DNA of 20,593 nucleotides from CAZZIZ01 sp964654535 (GCA_964654535.1 CAZZIZ010000040.1:1-20593), one strand, 5' to 3'; positions 7,277 through 15,813 are shown, counted from the stretch's first letter. Translations and numbers: made by a program. Notes: a model not told the origin generated them from the letters alone.

Positions 7277-8674
7277 TTATGTTATTGCTGATTCTACTTT
7301 GGCCAATATGGCATCGACGCGTTCCATCGTAGGCGCTTCGCAGTAAACACGTAGTACAGGTTCGGTTCCCGATGGACGAATCAACACCCATTCGTTATCA
7401 GAAAAATAGTACTTATAACCATCAATGGATTCTTCACTAGTTACAGCTAAATCACCAAAGCTTTTAAAAGCACCGTCAGCACATTGCTTCATAATGGAAT
7501 GCTTCAGCTCATTGGTTATATGCAAGTCGTTTCTTTTGAATTCAAACATGCCTACTAAATCATAAATTTCTGCCATTAATTCTTCTAGCGATTTTCCAGT
7601 CTTAGCCATAAACTCTAGAATGGTAAGTGCAATCCATATGCCATCGCGCTCAGGTACATGTCCCGTTATCGCTAAGCCACCAGATTCTTCGCCACCGACG
7701 ATCACATTTTCGTTGACCATTATTCCGCAGATGTACTTAAAGCCAATTTTGGTAATCTGGATTGGCAAGTCGTAATGATTGCAGAGTTGTCGGAGCTTGT
7801 TTGTAACTGAGAAGGTGGTGACCACTTTTCCATTCAAACCTTTGTACTTATGAATATAGTTGGTGAGTAACAAAAGCGTTTTGTGAGAATCGACAAACTC
7901 ACCTTTATGGTTGTATAAGCCTATTCTATCCGCATCTCCGTCGGTTGCCATACCAAATTGCAAATCGTCTCGGCCTGCAATAAGCTCAGATAGCTCGGAA
8001 AGGTTTTTGTGCAAAGGCTCCGGAGCCTGTCCATTGAAGCTGGGGTTGAATTCTCCATGCAGCAATACAGTCTTTGGAAGTATTTTATTCATCACGGCTT
8101 GTCCGGCTCCGTACATCGCATCATAGGCTATTCCAATGTTGGCCTTTTTGATTGCCTCTATATCAAACTTGGCGAAAACCTCATCCAAGTACATTGTTTC
8201 CATATCCAAATAGCTGATCAAGCCAGCTTCTTTTAGTTCATCCAAAGATTTCAAGGCTACTTTAGGTGCATCGGGAATTAAATCTTCCACTTGCTTAATT
8301 ACTGCTGGTCCACTCGGTCCACCAAAATCTGCTTTCAGTTTAAAACCGTTGTATTCTGGTGGGTTATGGCTAGCAGTTATAACGACTCCCAAACTGGCTT
8401 TTTCTTTTACCACCGCCAGAGATACCATAGGTGTAGAAACAAAACCATCGGATATAATGACTTTTACTCCACTACTGGCTAAAACTCGAGCGGCATATTC
8501 CGTGAATCGTGTTCCTTGATAGCGACAGTCGTATCCAATTACAACGCTAGCCGAGTCATAGTTTTCATTTACCCAAACTGCAGTGGCCTCAGAAACACGA
8601 TGAAGGTTTTCGTAAGTATATCCTTCGGCTATAATGGCACGCCAGCCGTCGGTTCCAAATTTTATCTTGTACAT
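7277..8674 (-). CDS. Phosphoglucomutase/phosphomannomutase (alpha-D-phosphohexomutase) family enzyme
   Basis: Interconverts sugar 1- and 6-phosphates through a phosphoserine. All four family signatures are present in 465 residues: the active-site loop TASHNPPEYNG with Ser102, the Mg-binding loop DGDADR at 245-250, the sugar-specificity loop GGEESGG at 327-333, and the phosphate-binding loop RPSGTEP at 433-439. The GGEESGG loop is as expected for glucose/mannose phosphate mutases; GlmM and phosphomannomutase cannot be excluded without a tree. It is the first gene of a minus-strand unit with the DUF2279 protein. A TACATTTG box on the minus strand at 8694-8701 would start transcription about 12 bases before its ATG. 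It diverges from pcm. Confidence 0.93.
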   Translation of the reverse strand: MYKIKFGTDGWRAIIAEGYTYENLHRVSEATAVWVNENYDSASVVIGYDCRYQGTRFTEYAARVLASSGVKVIISDGFVSTPMVSLAVVKEKASLGVVITASHNPPEYNGFKLKADFGGPSGPAVIKQVEDLIPDAPKVALKSLDELKEAGLISYLDMETMYLDEVFAKFDIEAIKKANIGIAYDAMYGAGQAVMNKILPKTVLLHGEFNPSFNGQAPEPLHKNLSELSELIAGRDDLQFGMATDGDADRIGLYNHKGEFVDSHKTLLLLTNYIHKYKGLNGKVVTTFSVTNKLRQLCNHYDLPIQITKIGFKYICGIMVNENVIVGGEESGGLAITGHVPERDGIWIALTILEFMAKTGKSLEELMAEIYDLVGMFEFKRNDLHITNELKHSIMKQCADGAFKSFGDLAVTSEESIDGYKYYFSDNEWVLIRPSGTEPVLRVYCEAPTMERVDAILAKVESAIT

Positions 8675-8693
8675 GTATAAAAGTAGTTATGGT

Positions 8694-8701
8694 CAAATGT
8701 A
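8694..8701 (-). promoter_or_regulatory. Probable -7 box (TACATTTG) for the phosphohexomutase operon
   Basis: Read on the minus strand, TACATTTG fits TAnnTTTG exactly and ends 20 bases before ATG 8674. No TTTG is evident at the usual -33 distance. It lies within the short region divergent to pcm. Confidence 0.5.
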
Positions 8702-8770
8702 AAGGAATTGATAATATTGAGCCGTGGGTTTTGCCCGCCGATTCAAAAGAACCCCAAAATAAAGCCAGAA

Positions 8771-9439
8771 TTGAGAGACACCTACAAACAGAAAGGTCAG
8801 CGAAAAAAACTCGTTTCGCTATTACGAAGCAAAGGAATTAGTGATGCAAAGGTCTTGGAGGCTATTTTGAAAATCCCGAGACATCAGTTCGTTAAATATG
8901 CTCTGCACGAAAGGGCCTATGAAAATACAGCTCTGCGCATCGATGAGGAACAGACCATCTCGCAGCCTTATACCGTAGCATTTCAAACTCAGTCGCTAAA
9001 TATAAAACCTGGACAGAAAGTACTTGAGGTTGGGACTGGTTCAGGTTACCAAGCTTCTGTGCTAGCAGAAATGGGCGCCGACGTCTTTACCATCGAGCGG
9101 ATTCGCAAGCTACACGATAAGAGCAAGCTACAATTTGTCGCTTTGGGCTACTTCAACATCAAATCAAAATTCGGAGATGGCTTTAAGGGCTGGCCAGAGG
9201 AAGGACCATTCGATAAAATCATTGTTACCGCCTCGCCAGAAAATCTTCCTCAAGCTTTAGATAAGCAGTTAAAGATTGGCGGTCAAATGATTATCCCGGT
9301 CGGCAGTCAATCTGGGGCACAAGAAATGCTCTTAAGAACGCGGGTTAGTGAAGACAATTTTGAAGTAGAAGAGAAAGGTGCTTTTCGATTTGTTCCGATG
9401 ATGAACGAAAAGGAAAATATCAGCCGTTTCAAGCTTTAG
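8771..9439 (+). CDS. pcm: Protein-L-isoaspartate O-methyltransferase
   Basis: Methylates isoaspartyl residues in damaged proteins with S-adenosylmethionine, starting their repair; cytoplasmic. The conserved block DEEQTISQPYTVAFQTQSL and SAM motif I VLEVGTGSGYQASVLAE are clear, followed by DVFTIER (motif II region) and FDKIIVTASPENLP. The frame has no ATG before the conserved core. I place the start at TTG 8771, giving a 222-residue protein beginning (M)RDTYKQKGQRKKLV, as expected for the family. In-frame TTG codons at 8708 and 8717 would add about 20 residues with no family character. A one-mismatch -7 box (TAATATTG, 8712-8719) supports a start downstream of it. Its TAG interlocks with the TAA of convergent smpB. 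Confidence 0.92.
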   Translation: MRDTYKQKGQRKKLVSLLRSKGISDAKVLEAILKIPRHQFVKYALHERAYENTALRIDEEQTISQPYTVAFQTQSLNIKPGQKVLEVGTGSGYQASVLAEMGADVFTIERIRKLHDKSKLQFVALGYFNIKSKFGDGFKGWPEEGPFDKIIVTASPENLPQALDKQLKIGGQMIIPVGSQSGAQEMLLRTRVSEDNFEVEEKGAFRFVPMMNEKENISRFKL

Positions 9440-9888
9440 AAGTGTTTTGAAGCGCGATCCATATCACGTTTGATGTCTTTGTTTTTTATAGAATCTCGCT
9501 TGTCATATTTCTTCTTACCCTTGACCAAGGCAATATCTAGTTTAGCAAAACCCTTTTCGTTGAGGAACATCTGAACGGGTACAATCGTAAATCCCTTTTC
9601 TTTGACTTTAGCTTGTAGGCGCTTAAGCTCGTCGCGCTTTAGTAAAAGCTTGCGCATACGTCTCGGCTCGTGATTATTGAAGGAAGCCTGTTTGTATTCT
9701 CCAATGTGAATGTTTCTTACCCAAAGCTCTCCATTCAAGAATATGCAATAGGCATCATTGAGACTCACTTTCGCCATGCGTACTGATTTTATTTCAGAAC
9801 CAGTCAAGACTATGCCCGCCGAGTACTTATTGACTATAAAGTACTCGAAGGAAGCTCGTTTGTTGACTATGTTTAGCGGTTTGCTCAA
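9436..9888 (-). CDS. smpB: SsrA-binding protein SmpB
   Basis: Binds tmRNA and brings it to stalled ribosomes for trans-translation. The 150-residue protein has the full family layout: NKRASFEYFI, GIVLTGSEIKSVR, VSLNDAYC, ELWVRNIHI, the KRDELKRL helix, VPVQMFLNEKGFAK, and a basic tail (KGKKKYDKRDSIK..RDMDRA) that enters the mRNA channel. The only plausible start is TTG at 9888. Upstream the frame meets a TGA within four codons, and the first ATG inside the gene falls in conserved sequence. The TTG overlaps the hydrolase's TGA stop as TTGA, so translation is probably coupled. The ssrA gene itself is not in the window. It overlaps the end of pcm by four bases. Confidence 0.96.
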   Translation of the reverse strand: MSKPLNIVNKRASFEYFIVNKYSAGIVLTGSEIKSVRMAKVSLNDAYCIFLNGELWVRNIHIGEYKQASFNNHEPRRMRKLLLKRDELKRLQAKVKEKGFTIVPVQMFLNEKGFAKLDIALVKGKKKYDKRDSIKNKDIKRDMDRASKHF

Positions 9889-10718
9889 GCTAAGAATTCA
9901 ATTGAGGTTTTTACGACCTGCTTAAAATCAGCAGGAAGGTCAACATCCTCATAGGGATGCCGTCCTCCAAAGGTATGGTCTCCACCTTGAATTACAACCA
10001 TTTCGGCTTTCGGGTTGTAGGTCTTTAGTTCAAAAGCAATATCTATCGGAACTGAACTATCATTATCACCGTGAATGATTAGTTGCGGAATAGCCAGTCG
10101 AGAAACCAATGTTGCCGTATCAAGTTTGGATTTATTGCGAAAATAATCTTCGCATAACTGCCAATAGAGTGGCATCATTTGATTTGTACGACCATTCATA
10201 ATAAATCGAACTCCATCTGCCTCCCAATCTTCAAGTTCGCTATTGGGTATCATACGTTCGAAGTTGCTGATACTGGCCCAAGTGACGACTCGCTTCACAC
10301 GTTGGTCAGAAACAGCTTGCAACAATACGGTGGGGCCACCCCGGCTATGCCCTATTAGGTTTATTCGATCTAAATCCATTTTACCTGATAACTCGCTAGT
10401 GCTTAACCAGTCAATTGTCTTTTGTAGGTCAAACAACTCTTTAGTGAAATTGTTGTTTCCAAAAGCCTTTAGGTCATCGAACTCAAGGGGTTTTTCTATT
10501 GTTGTACCATTATGAGAGAAGTTCATTTTTATGAAAACAAAACCCGCTACCGCGAAGGCATTGGCAACTAAATCGAAACATCCCCAATCTTTAAAGCCCT
10601 TAAAACCGTGACAAAATATCACGACAGGCTTCGGAGCTTTATCGGGTACCAAAGAGACATCGAGCAAGAAGGGTCGCTCTTCGCTACCAAGCAATTGTAT
10701 ATCGTGCCGTTCCACCAT
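9885..10718 (-). CDS. Alpha/beta-fold serine hydrolase
   Basis: A 277-residue cytoplasmic hydrolase without signal peptide. The oxyanion region is VVIFCHGFKGFKDWG (about residues 32-46). The nucleophile elbow GHSRGG gives Ser125, the acid is probably Asp220 in IIHGDNDSSVP, and the base is His248 in GGDHTFGG. This completes a catalytic triad of the kind found in dienelactone hydrolase-like and acyl esterase/peptidase-like enzymes. The substrate cannot be read from sequence. It begins at ATG 10718, only about three bases from the start site predicted by the -7 box at 10727-10734, so its mRNA may be nearly leaderless. It is the first gene of a two-gene unit, and its stop overlaps the TTG of smpB. 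Confidence 0.88.
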   Translation of the reverse strand: MVERHDIQLLGSEERPFLLDVSLVPDKAPKPVVIFCHGFKGFKDWGCFDLVANAFAVAGFVFIKMNFSHNGTTIEKPLEFDDLKAFGNNNFTKELFDLQKTIDWLSTSELSGKMDLDRINLIGHSRGGPTVLLQAVSDQRVKRVVTWASISNFERMIPNSELEDWEADGVRFIMNGRTNQMMPLYWQLCEDYFRNKSKLDTATLVSRLAIPQLIIHGDNDSSVPIDIAFELKTYNPKAEMVVIQGGDHTFGGRHPYEDVDLPADFKQVVKTSIEFLA

Positions 10719-10726
10719 AGATTATC

Positions 10727-10734
10727 CAAATTTA
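10727..10734 (-). promoter_or_regulatory. Probable -7 box (TAAATTTG) for the hydrolase-smpB operon
   Basis: On the minus strand, TAAATTTG matches TAnnTTTG exactly and lies eight bases before ATG 10718, predicting a very short leader. It sits six bases from the opposing plus-strand box at 10741-10748. Confidence 0.6.
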
Positions 10735-10740
10735 ATAATA

Positions 10741-10748
10741 TAACTTTG
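10741..10748 (+). promoter_or_regulatory. Probable -7 box (TAACTTTG) for the polyprenyl synthase gene
   Basis: TAACTTTG matches TAnnTTTG exactly, about 34 bases before ATG 10783, predicting a leader near 30 bases. Its -33 region would fall over the hydrolase start, so the two divergent promoters occupy the same DNA. Confidence 0.6.
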
Positions 10749-10782
10749 GCGGCGTCGAAAAAGACAATGCCCAAATACACAA

Positions 10783-11757
10783 ATGTCCACCTCGCTTTCT
10801 AAGATAAAAGAGCCCATAGCGGAGCACCTCGACACCTTCGAAAGAAGGTTTAGAGAGTCAATGAAAAGTAAGGTATCTCTGCTCGATAAAATCATGTATT
10901 ACATCGTTAAGCACAAAGGGAAACAAATGAGACCCATGTTTGTGCTATTCTCAGCCCAATTAGGTGGTGAAATCAATGACAAGAGCTATCGCAGCGCCTC
11001 ATTTATAGAATTGCTGCACACCGCCACCTTGGTTCACGACGATGTGGTAGACGACTCACAGAAGCGCCGAGGTATCTTTTCCATCAATGCACTCTGGAAG
11101 AACAAAATTGCAGTACTAGTCGGAGATTATCTTTTCTCCAAGGGTTTCTTGTTAAGCCTTGAAAACAAGGATTACTTCATTTTAGAAATCGTCTCTGAAG
11201 CGATTAAGCAAATGAGCGAGGGTGAGTTGTTGCAGATGGAGAAAGCGCGTAAACTCGACATTGACAAACAGACCTATTACGATATCATAAGACAAAAGAC
11301 CGCAACTTTAATAGCTGCAGCTTGTTCTGTTGGATTCGCTTCTACTAATGAAGATCCAGAAAAGCTAAAACTGGTTCATCAGTTCGGAGAAAAAGTAGGT
11401 TTGGCTTTTCAAATCAAGGATGACATTTTCGATTTCGGTGGCGAAAGCATCGGTAAACCTACTGGTATTGATATCAAGGAGAAGAAAATGACCTTGCCCT
11501 TAATTGTGAGCTTGGAAAATGCAGACAGATCTGCCAAAAGGCACATCATAAAGCTGATCAAAAATCACAGCGAAGACAAAGCAAAAGTTAAAGAGGTCAT
11601 CGAGTTTGTCTGGAACAATGGTGGTATAGAGTACGCCAATCAAAAAATGAGTGAGCTACAAGCCGAGGCCTTTGAATTGCTTTATCAGTTTCCTGAAAGT
11701 GCCGCTAGGAATGGCTTGGAGCAATTGGTTCGGTTTACTACTGAGCGGAAGAAGTAA
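10783..11757 (+). CDS. All-trans polyprenyl diphosphate synthase (long chain)
   Basis: Condenses isopentenyl diphosphate units onto an allylic primer to make a polyprenyl diphosphate, probably the side chain of menaquinone. The 324-residue protein has the first aspartate-rich motif DDVVD at 86-90 (in LVHDDVVDDSQKRRG) and the second, DDIFD, at 213-217, plus GKQMRP for IPP binding and GDYLFSKG. The residues four and five places before the first motif are small (Ala81, Thr82), which in this family permits a long product. Whether it is a hepta-, octa- or other length synthase cannot be settled here. It stands alone on the plus strand with its own -7 box, and its last 20 bases overlap the end of the GH3 gene. 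Confidence 0.93.
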   Translation: MSTSLSKIKEPIAEHLDTFERRFRESMKSKVSLLDKIMYYIVKHKGKQMRPMFVLFSAQLGGEINDKSYRSASFIELLHTATLVHDDVVDDSQKRRGIFSINALWKNKIAVLVGDYLFSKGFLLSLENKDYFILEIVSEAIKQMSEGELLQMEKARKLDIDKQTYYDIIRQKTATLIAAACSVGFASTNEDPEKLKLVHQFGEKVGLAFQIKDDIFDFGGESIGKPTGIDIKEKKMTLPLIVSLENADRSAKRHIIKLIKNHSEDKAKVKEVIEFVWNNGGIEYANQKMSELQAEAFELLYQFPESAARNGLEQLVRFTTERKK

Positions 11758-13267
11758 CTGTCTCCCCTGAAAACTCCAAAACTGCCTCCAAAACCTTTCG
11801 CGAATTACTCAAACGCGGCACTTTATTCTGTCCACCAAACTTGCCGTTCGATTTCATCCAATTGTAAAAGGTGTCTTTAGTGACTGGCGTAAGTACAAGA
11901 TTACGCATAGCTAAGTCAGCTGTACGTTTCGCGTCATAATCTGAATTGAGCAAACGCAAATTTGCGTCGAGTCTTTGCGCAAACATATCTAAATCGCCCG
12001 GTGCTTTACCGAACTCTATCAACCATTGGTGTGCACCTTGGGATTCGGTAGTAAGGAAAATCGGCGCCACGGTATACTCTACTATGCTCGACTGAAACTC
12101 AGCACAAGTTCTTTGAATAGCTCGGTCAGAATTATCGACGATTACTTCTTCACCAAAAACATTGATAAAATGTTTGGTACGTCCAGTAATTTGAATGCGA
12201 TGGGGCGCAAGACTCGTAAAGCGAACGGTATCGCCAATTAAGTAACGCCAAAGGCCGGCGTTTGTAGAAATGATAAGGGCATAGTTTTTACCAAGCTCCA
12301 CTCCTTCTAGCGGAACGGTTTTAGGATTAGGCTTTCCGTGTTCTTCCATTGGCATAAACTCATAGAATATACCATTGTCGAGGAGCAACAACATGTCGTC
12401 GGCATCTAGCTGATCTTGGACGGAAAAGAATCCTTCGGATGCATTATAAGTTTGAATGCAGTTAAGATTATCTCCGAGCAGCTTTGCAAACTCTTTCTGG
12501 TAAGGCGTGAAGCTCACTCCTCCAGAAATATAAAGCTCCAGACTTGGCCAAACCTCTTTTAGATTGGCTCGGCCCGTTTTCTCTAAAACCTTTTTAATAA
12601 GCAGCAAACTCCAAGTAGGAACGCCTGCAATATGCGTAATGCGTTTCCCTAATGCTTCGTCCGCAATACGATCTAACTTCTCCTCCCAGTTTTCCATGAC
12701 TGCTGTTTCCTGGCTCAAGGCGGAAAGGTAACGGGGAAGCTTGTGCAGGTTTTTCATTAATACAGCGGAGAGATCGCCGTATTGAATGTCGTCGTTCCAT
12801 TCACTCACTTTGTGGCTGCCACCAAGTACGACACCCTTACCCCGAAACATTTCGGAAGAGGGATTATTATGTAAGTATAGTGCGAAGGTGTCTCTGGCAC
12901 CTGTGTAATGTCCTTCCATACTTTCGGTACTCACTGGAATGAACTTGCTTCTGTCGGAGGTAGTACCTGAAGATTTAGCCATCCAACTGATTGGTCCGTC
13001 CCACAAAACATTTTCTTGGCCGTTCATTATTTTTTGAATCCAAGGCTTCAAGGTTTGGTAATTGACTATGGGATGGGTTTTTACAAAGTCTTTGTAGGAA
13101 TGGGTATCCGCGAAACCGCGGGCCTTTCCCCAAGCCGTATTTCGGCCTCGAGATACGAGCGCAGTTAGCTGATCTTCTTGGGTTTTTATAGGTTCATCAA
13201 TGAAGGCGTAGATTTCATCTAAGCGCTTTTTGATATACCAGCCGATTATGGAATGCAAAAACTGCAT
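11738..13267 (-). CDS. GH3-family (ANL superfamily) acyl-adenylating protein
   Basis: A 509-residue member of the GH3 family, named for plant enzymes that join amino acids to hormones such as auxin and jasmonate through an acyl-adenylate. ATP-binding motif 1 is MAKSSGTTSDRSKFIPVS (about residues 96-113), motif 2 is YNASEGFF, and LWRYLIGDTVRF followed by ITGRTKHFINVFGEEV matches motif 3 and the hinge into the C-terminal domain. Such genes are frequent in Bacteroidetes, but their substrates are not known to me. It begins 19 bases after the lptB stop and is the last gene of the recJ-lptB-GH3 unit, which hints at an envelope or lipid role without proving it. Its end overlaps the polyprenyl synthase gene tail-to-tail by 20 bases. 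Confidence 0.88.
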   Translation of the reverse strand: MQFLHSIIGWYIKKRLDEIYAFIDEPIKTQEDQLTALVSRGRNTAWGKARGFADTHSYKDFVKTHPIVNYQTLKPWIQKIMNGQENVLWDGPISWMAKSSGTTSDRSKFIPVSTESMEGHYTGARDTFALYLHNNPSSEMFRGKGVVLGGSHKVSEWNDDIQYGDLSAVLMKNLHKLPRYLSALSQETAVMENWEEKLDRIADEALGKRITHIAGVPTWSLLLIKKVLEKTGRANLKEVWPSLELYISGGVSFTPYQKEFAKLLGDNLNCIQTYNASEGFFSVQDQLDADDMLLLLDNGIFYEFMPMEEHGKPNPKTVPLEGVELGKNYALIISTNAGLWRYLIGDTVRFTSLAPHRIQITGRTKHFINVFGEEVIVDNSDRAIQRTCAEFQSSIVEYTVAPIFLTTESQGAHQWLIEFGKAPGDLDMFAQRLDANLRLLNSDYDAKRTADLAMRNLVLTPVTKDTFYNWMKSNGKFGGQNKVPRLSNSRKVLEAVLEFSGETVTSSAQ

Positions 13268-13286
13268 TCAAGAAGTTACGACAGAA

Positions 13287-14024
13287 TTAGTTGGGTTGTT
13301 TGCGTCTAAGCTCGAAATTTTGGCCGAGGTAGACTTTTTTCACTTGCTCATCAGAGGCGAGCTCTTCGGCAGTACCAGCTTTAAGGAGGCTTCCTTCGAA
13401 AAGTAAGTATGCTCTATCGGTAATAGAGAGTGTTTCTTGAACATTGTGATCGGTAATGAGGATGCCGATGTTCTTATACTTCAATTTTTCTACGATGGAC
13501 TGAATGTCTTCGACGGCGATCGGGTCAACGCCAGCGAAAGGCTCGTCAAGCAAAATAAAATTCGGGCTCACTGCTAAGGCGCGTGCTATCTCCGTCCGAC
13601 GTCGCTCACCTCCAGAAAGTACATTCCCTAAATTTTTTCTTACGTGGTTTAAACCAAATTCTTCGAGTACTTCTTCGAGTTTGTCCTTTTGTTCGCTTTT
13701 TGAAAGCTCAGTCATTTCCAGAACTGCGGTTATATTGTCTTCAACGCTGAGGTGGCGAAAAACAGAAGCTTCTTGAGGTAGGTAGCCTATACCCTTTTTC
13801 GCTCGCTTATACATTGGCAGGCTCGTAATGTTCTCGTCATTTAAAAAAACAGTCCCTGCCTCTGGCTTTATGAGACCAACAATCATATAAAAGTTGGTGG
13901 TTTTACCGGCACCATTGGGACCAAGCAGGCCGACAATTTCGCCTTGCTCCACATGCAGGGAAACGCCTTTAACAACTTGCTTGTTACCGTAAGATTTTTT
14001 TAGATTTTCTGATCTGAGAATCAT
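13287..14024 (-). CDS. lptB: Lipopolysaccharide export ABC transporter ATP-binding protein LptB
   Basis: Cytoplasmic ATPase of the LptB2FGC complex that pulls LPS from the inner membrane onto the Lpt bridge. The 245-residue protein has Walker A GPNGAGKT (35-42), the Q-loop YLPQEASVFRHLSV with its LptB-type wording, signature LSGGE (136-140), Walker B ILLDE (157-161) with FAGVDP, and the switch His in LITDHNV. The RRRTEIARAL and DPIAVEDIQ segments are typical of LptB rather than of amino-acid transporter ATPases. Its ATG directly follows the TAA of recJ (TAAATG with no gap), so translation is likely coupled. The other lpt genes are not in the window. Confidence 0.95.
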   Translation of the reverse strand: MILRSENLKKSYGNKQVVKGVSLHVEQGEIVGLLGPNGAGKTTNFYMIVGLIKPEAGTVFLNDENITSLPMYKRAKKGIGYLPQEASVFRHLSVEDNITAVLEMTELSKSEQKDKLEEVLEEFGLNHVRKNLGNVLSGGERRRTEIARALAVSPNFILLDEPFAGVDPIAVEDIQSIVEKLKYKNIGILITDHNVQETLSITDRAYLLFEGSLLKAGTAEELASDEQVKKVYLGQNFELRRKQPN

Positions 14025-15734
14025 TTAGCTCGGCTCAGTCTGTTTGATATCTTTAACATTCATTTGCAATTTCTTCTTGCCTTTGTACTCGTTCATATCA
14101 AGACTGTAACAAAGGTCGAATGGGTTGCCTCTGACTAGATCATATTTTTCACCCATGTTGAAACCTATGCCATCTATTGGAAAAGAGCCAAACTGAGTGG
14201 CGTGAATTTTTAGATGCCTTCGATCCATACCCACTTGAGCAGAACGACCTGTATCGCGTAGGTTATTGGAAACAAAGGTTGGTTTCATATTACCTGGACC
14301 GAAGGGGCTAAATTGATCGAGAATTTTGTAAAACGAGTCGGTGACGGTTTTAAAGTCTAAGATGGCGTCTACTTTAATTTCAGGAATAAGCATCTCTTCC
14401 GTAATCGTAGAAGAGACCACTTCTTCGAAACGTTCGATGAAGGCAGGTATTTTCTCGATATCAAGGGTTAGACCAGCTGCATATTTGTGTCCACCGAATT
14501 GATCCAGCAAATCGCTGCACTCTTTGATGGCATTGTAAATATCGTAACCAGGCACGGAACGTGCTGAGCCTGAGGCTTTGCCGTCGTTTCCACTTAAAAT
14601 GATGGTTGGACGGAAGTAGGTTTCTATAAGTCTAGAAGCCACAATTCCGATTACTCCTTTGTGCCAAGTTGGCTTGAATAGGACGGTGGACTTTTTACTT
14701 TTTAGCTCGGGGCTCTGACCAATAAGGTGTAAAGCCTCGCGCGTGATATCACCATCAATTTTTCTTCGCTCTTGATTTTTGCTCTCTAACTTGAAGGCGT
14801 TTTCTTGCGCGGTATAATTTTCAGCCGATAACAAAAGGCGCACAGCGTCTTTACCGCTGTCCAATCTACCTGCGGCATTAATACGCGGTCCGATAACAAA
14901 AACGATATCAGAAATTTTCAGTTCACGATTAATCCCTGCAGTTTCGATTAAAGATTTTAATCCTGGACGAGGTGCATTATTCAATCTTTCTAAACCGAAA
15001 TAAGCAAGCACTCGGTTTTCGCCTTTGAGCGAAACAATATCAGAAGCAATACTTACTGCAGTAATATCTAACTGTTCTTCTACAAATTTGAAAGGAACGT
15101 TGTTTCGTTGTGCGAAGGCTTGCACCAGTTTAAAACCGATACCACAACCGCTTAACTCTGTAAAGGGATATTCGCAGTCATCGCGTTTTGGATCGAGCAC
15201 TGCTACTGCTGGTGGCAAAACTTCTCCGGGACGGTGGTGATCGCAAATGATAAAGTCGACTCCTTGCTCTTTGGCCATAGCAACATTGTCGACGGCTTTG
15301 ATTCCGCAGTCCAGAGCAATGATTAAAGAAACTCCTTGATTGATGGCGTGCTTTACGCCGAGTTCGGATACGCCGTATCCTTCGCGGTAGCGATCTGGAA
15401 TGTAGTATTCCATATTGCTATAAATCTGAGACAGAAATCCATAAACTAGAGCCACCGCGGTGGTTCCGTCAACATCGTAATCTCCATAAACCATTATCCG
15501 TTCGTTATTGATCAGTGCCTGTTCAATACGTTCTACGGCAAGGTCCATATCCTTCATGAGATAAGGATCATGGAGATGCTCATAAGTAGGACGGAAAAAA
15601 GTTTCCGCCTTTTCAAAAGTGTCAATTCCGCGCTGCACTAATAGTTGACAGAGCGTAGGGTGAATTTTTAGTTTTTGTTGTAGTTCATCGATTTTTGCTC
15701 GGTCAGCATCTTTGACAACCCAGCGTTTTTGCAT
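14025..15734 (-). CDS. recJ: Single-stranded-DNA-specific exonuclease RecJ
   Basis: A 5'-to-3' exonuclease on single-stranded DNA acting in RecFOR recombination, mismatch and base-excision repair. The 569 residues have the usual RecJ layout. The DHH phosphoesterase domain has VYGDYDVDGTTA with metal ligands Asp85, Asp87 and Asp89, LDCGI with Asp142, and DHH at 165-167. VSIASDIV and GPRINAAGRL follow. The DHHA1 domain has WHKGVIGIVASRL, GSARSVPG, and GGHKYAAG at 414-421. A C-terminal OB fold covers about residues 450-569. It is the first gene of the recJ-lptB-GH3 unit. A TACTTTTA stretch (minus strand, 15742-15749), one mismatch from the -7 consensus, lies eight bases before the ATG. Confidence 0.97.
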   Translation of the reverse strand: MQKRWVVKDADRAKIDELQQKLKIHPTLCQLLVQRGIDTFEKAETFFRPTYEHLHDPYLMKDMDLAVERIEQALINNERIMVYGDYDVDGTTAVALVYGFLSQIYSNMEYYIPDRYREGYGVSELGVKHAINQGVSLIIALDCGIKAVDNVAMAKEQGVDFIICDHHRPGEVLPPAVAVLDPKRDDCEYPFTELSGCGIGFKLVQAFAQRNNVPFKFVEEQLDITAVSIASDIVSLKGENRVLAYFGLERLNNAPRPGLKSLIETAGINRELKISDIVFVIGPRINAAGRLDSGKDAVRLLLSAENYTAQENAFKLESKNQERRKIDGDITREALHLIGQSPELKSKKSTVLFKPTWHKGVIGIVASRLIETYFRPTIILSGNDGKASGSARSVPGYDIYNAIKECSDLLDQFGGHKYAAGLTLDIEKIPAFIERFEEVVSSTITEEMLIPEIKVDAILDFKTVTDSFYKILDQFSPFGPGNMKPTFVSNNLRDTGRSAQVGMDRRHLKIHATQFGSFPIDGIGFNMGEKYDLVRGNPFDLCYSLDMNEYKGKKKLQMNVKDIKQTEPS

Positions 15735-15813
15735 ATTGCTTTAAAAGTAGGGACTAAAAGCGTAGAAACCGCCTATTTTGCTATGTATTCTGCTGAAAAT
15801 CAGGGATAAAGGC

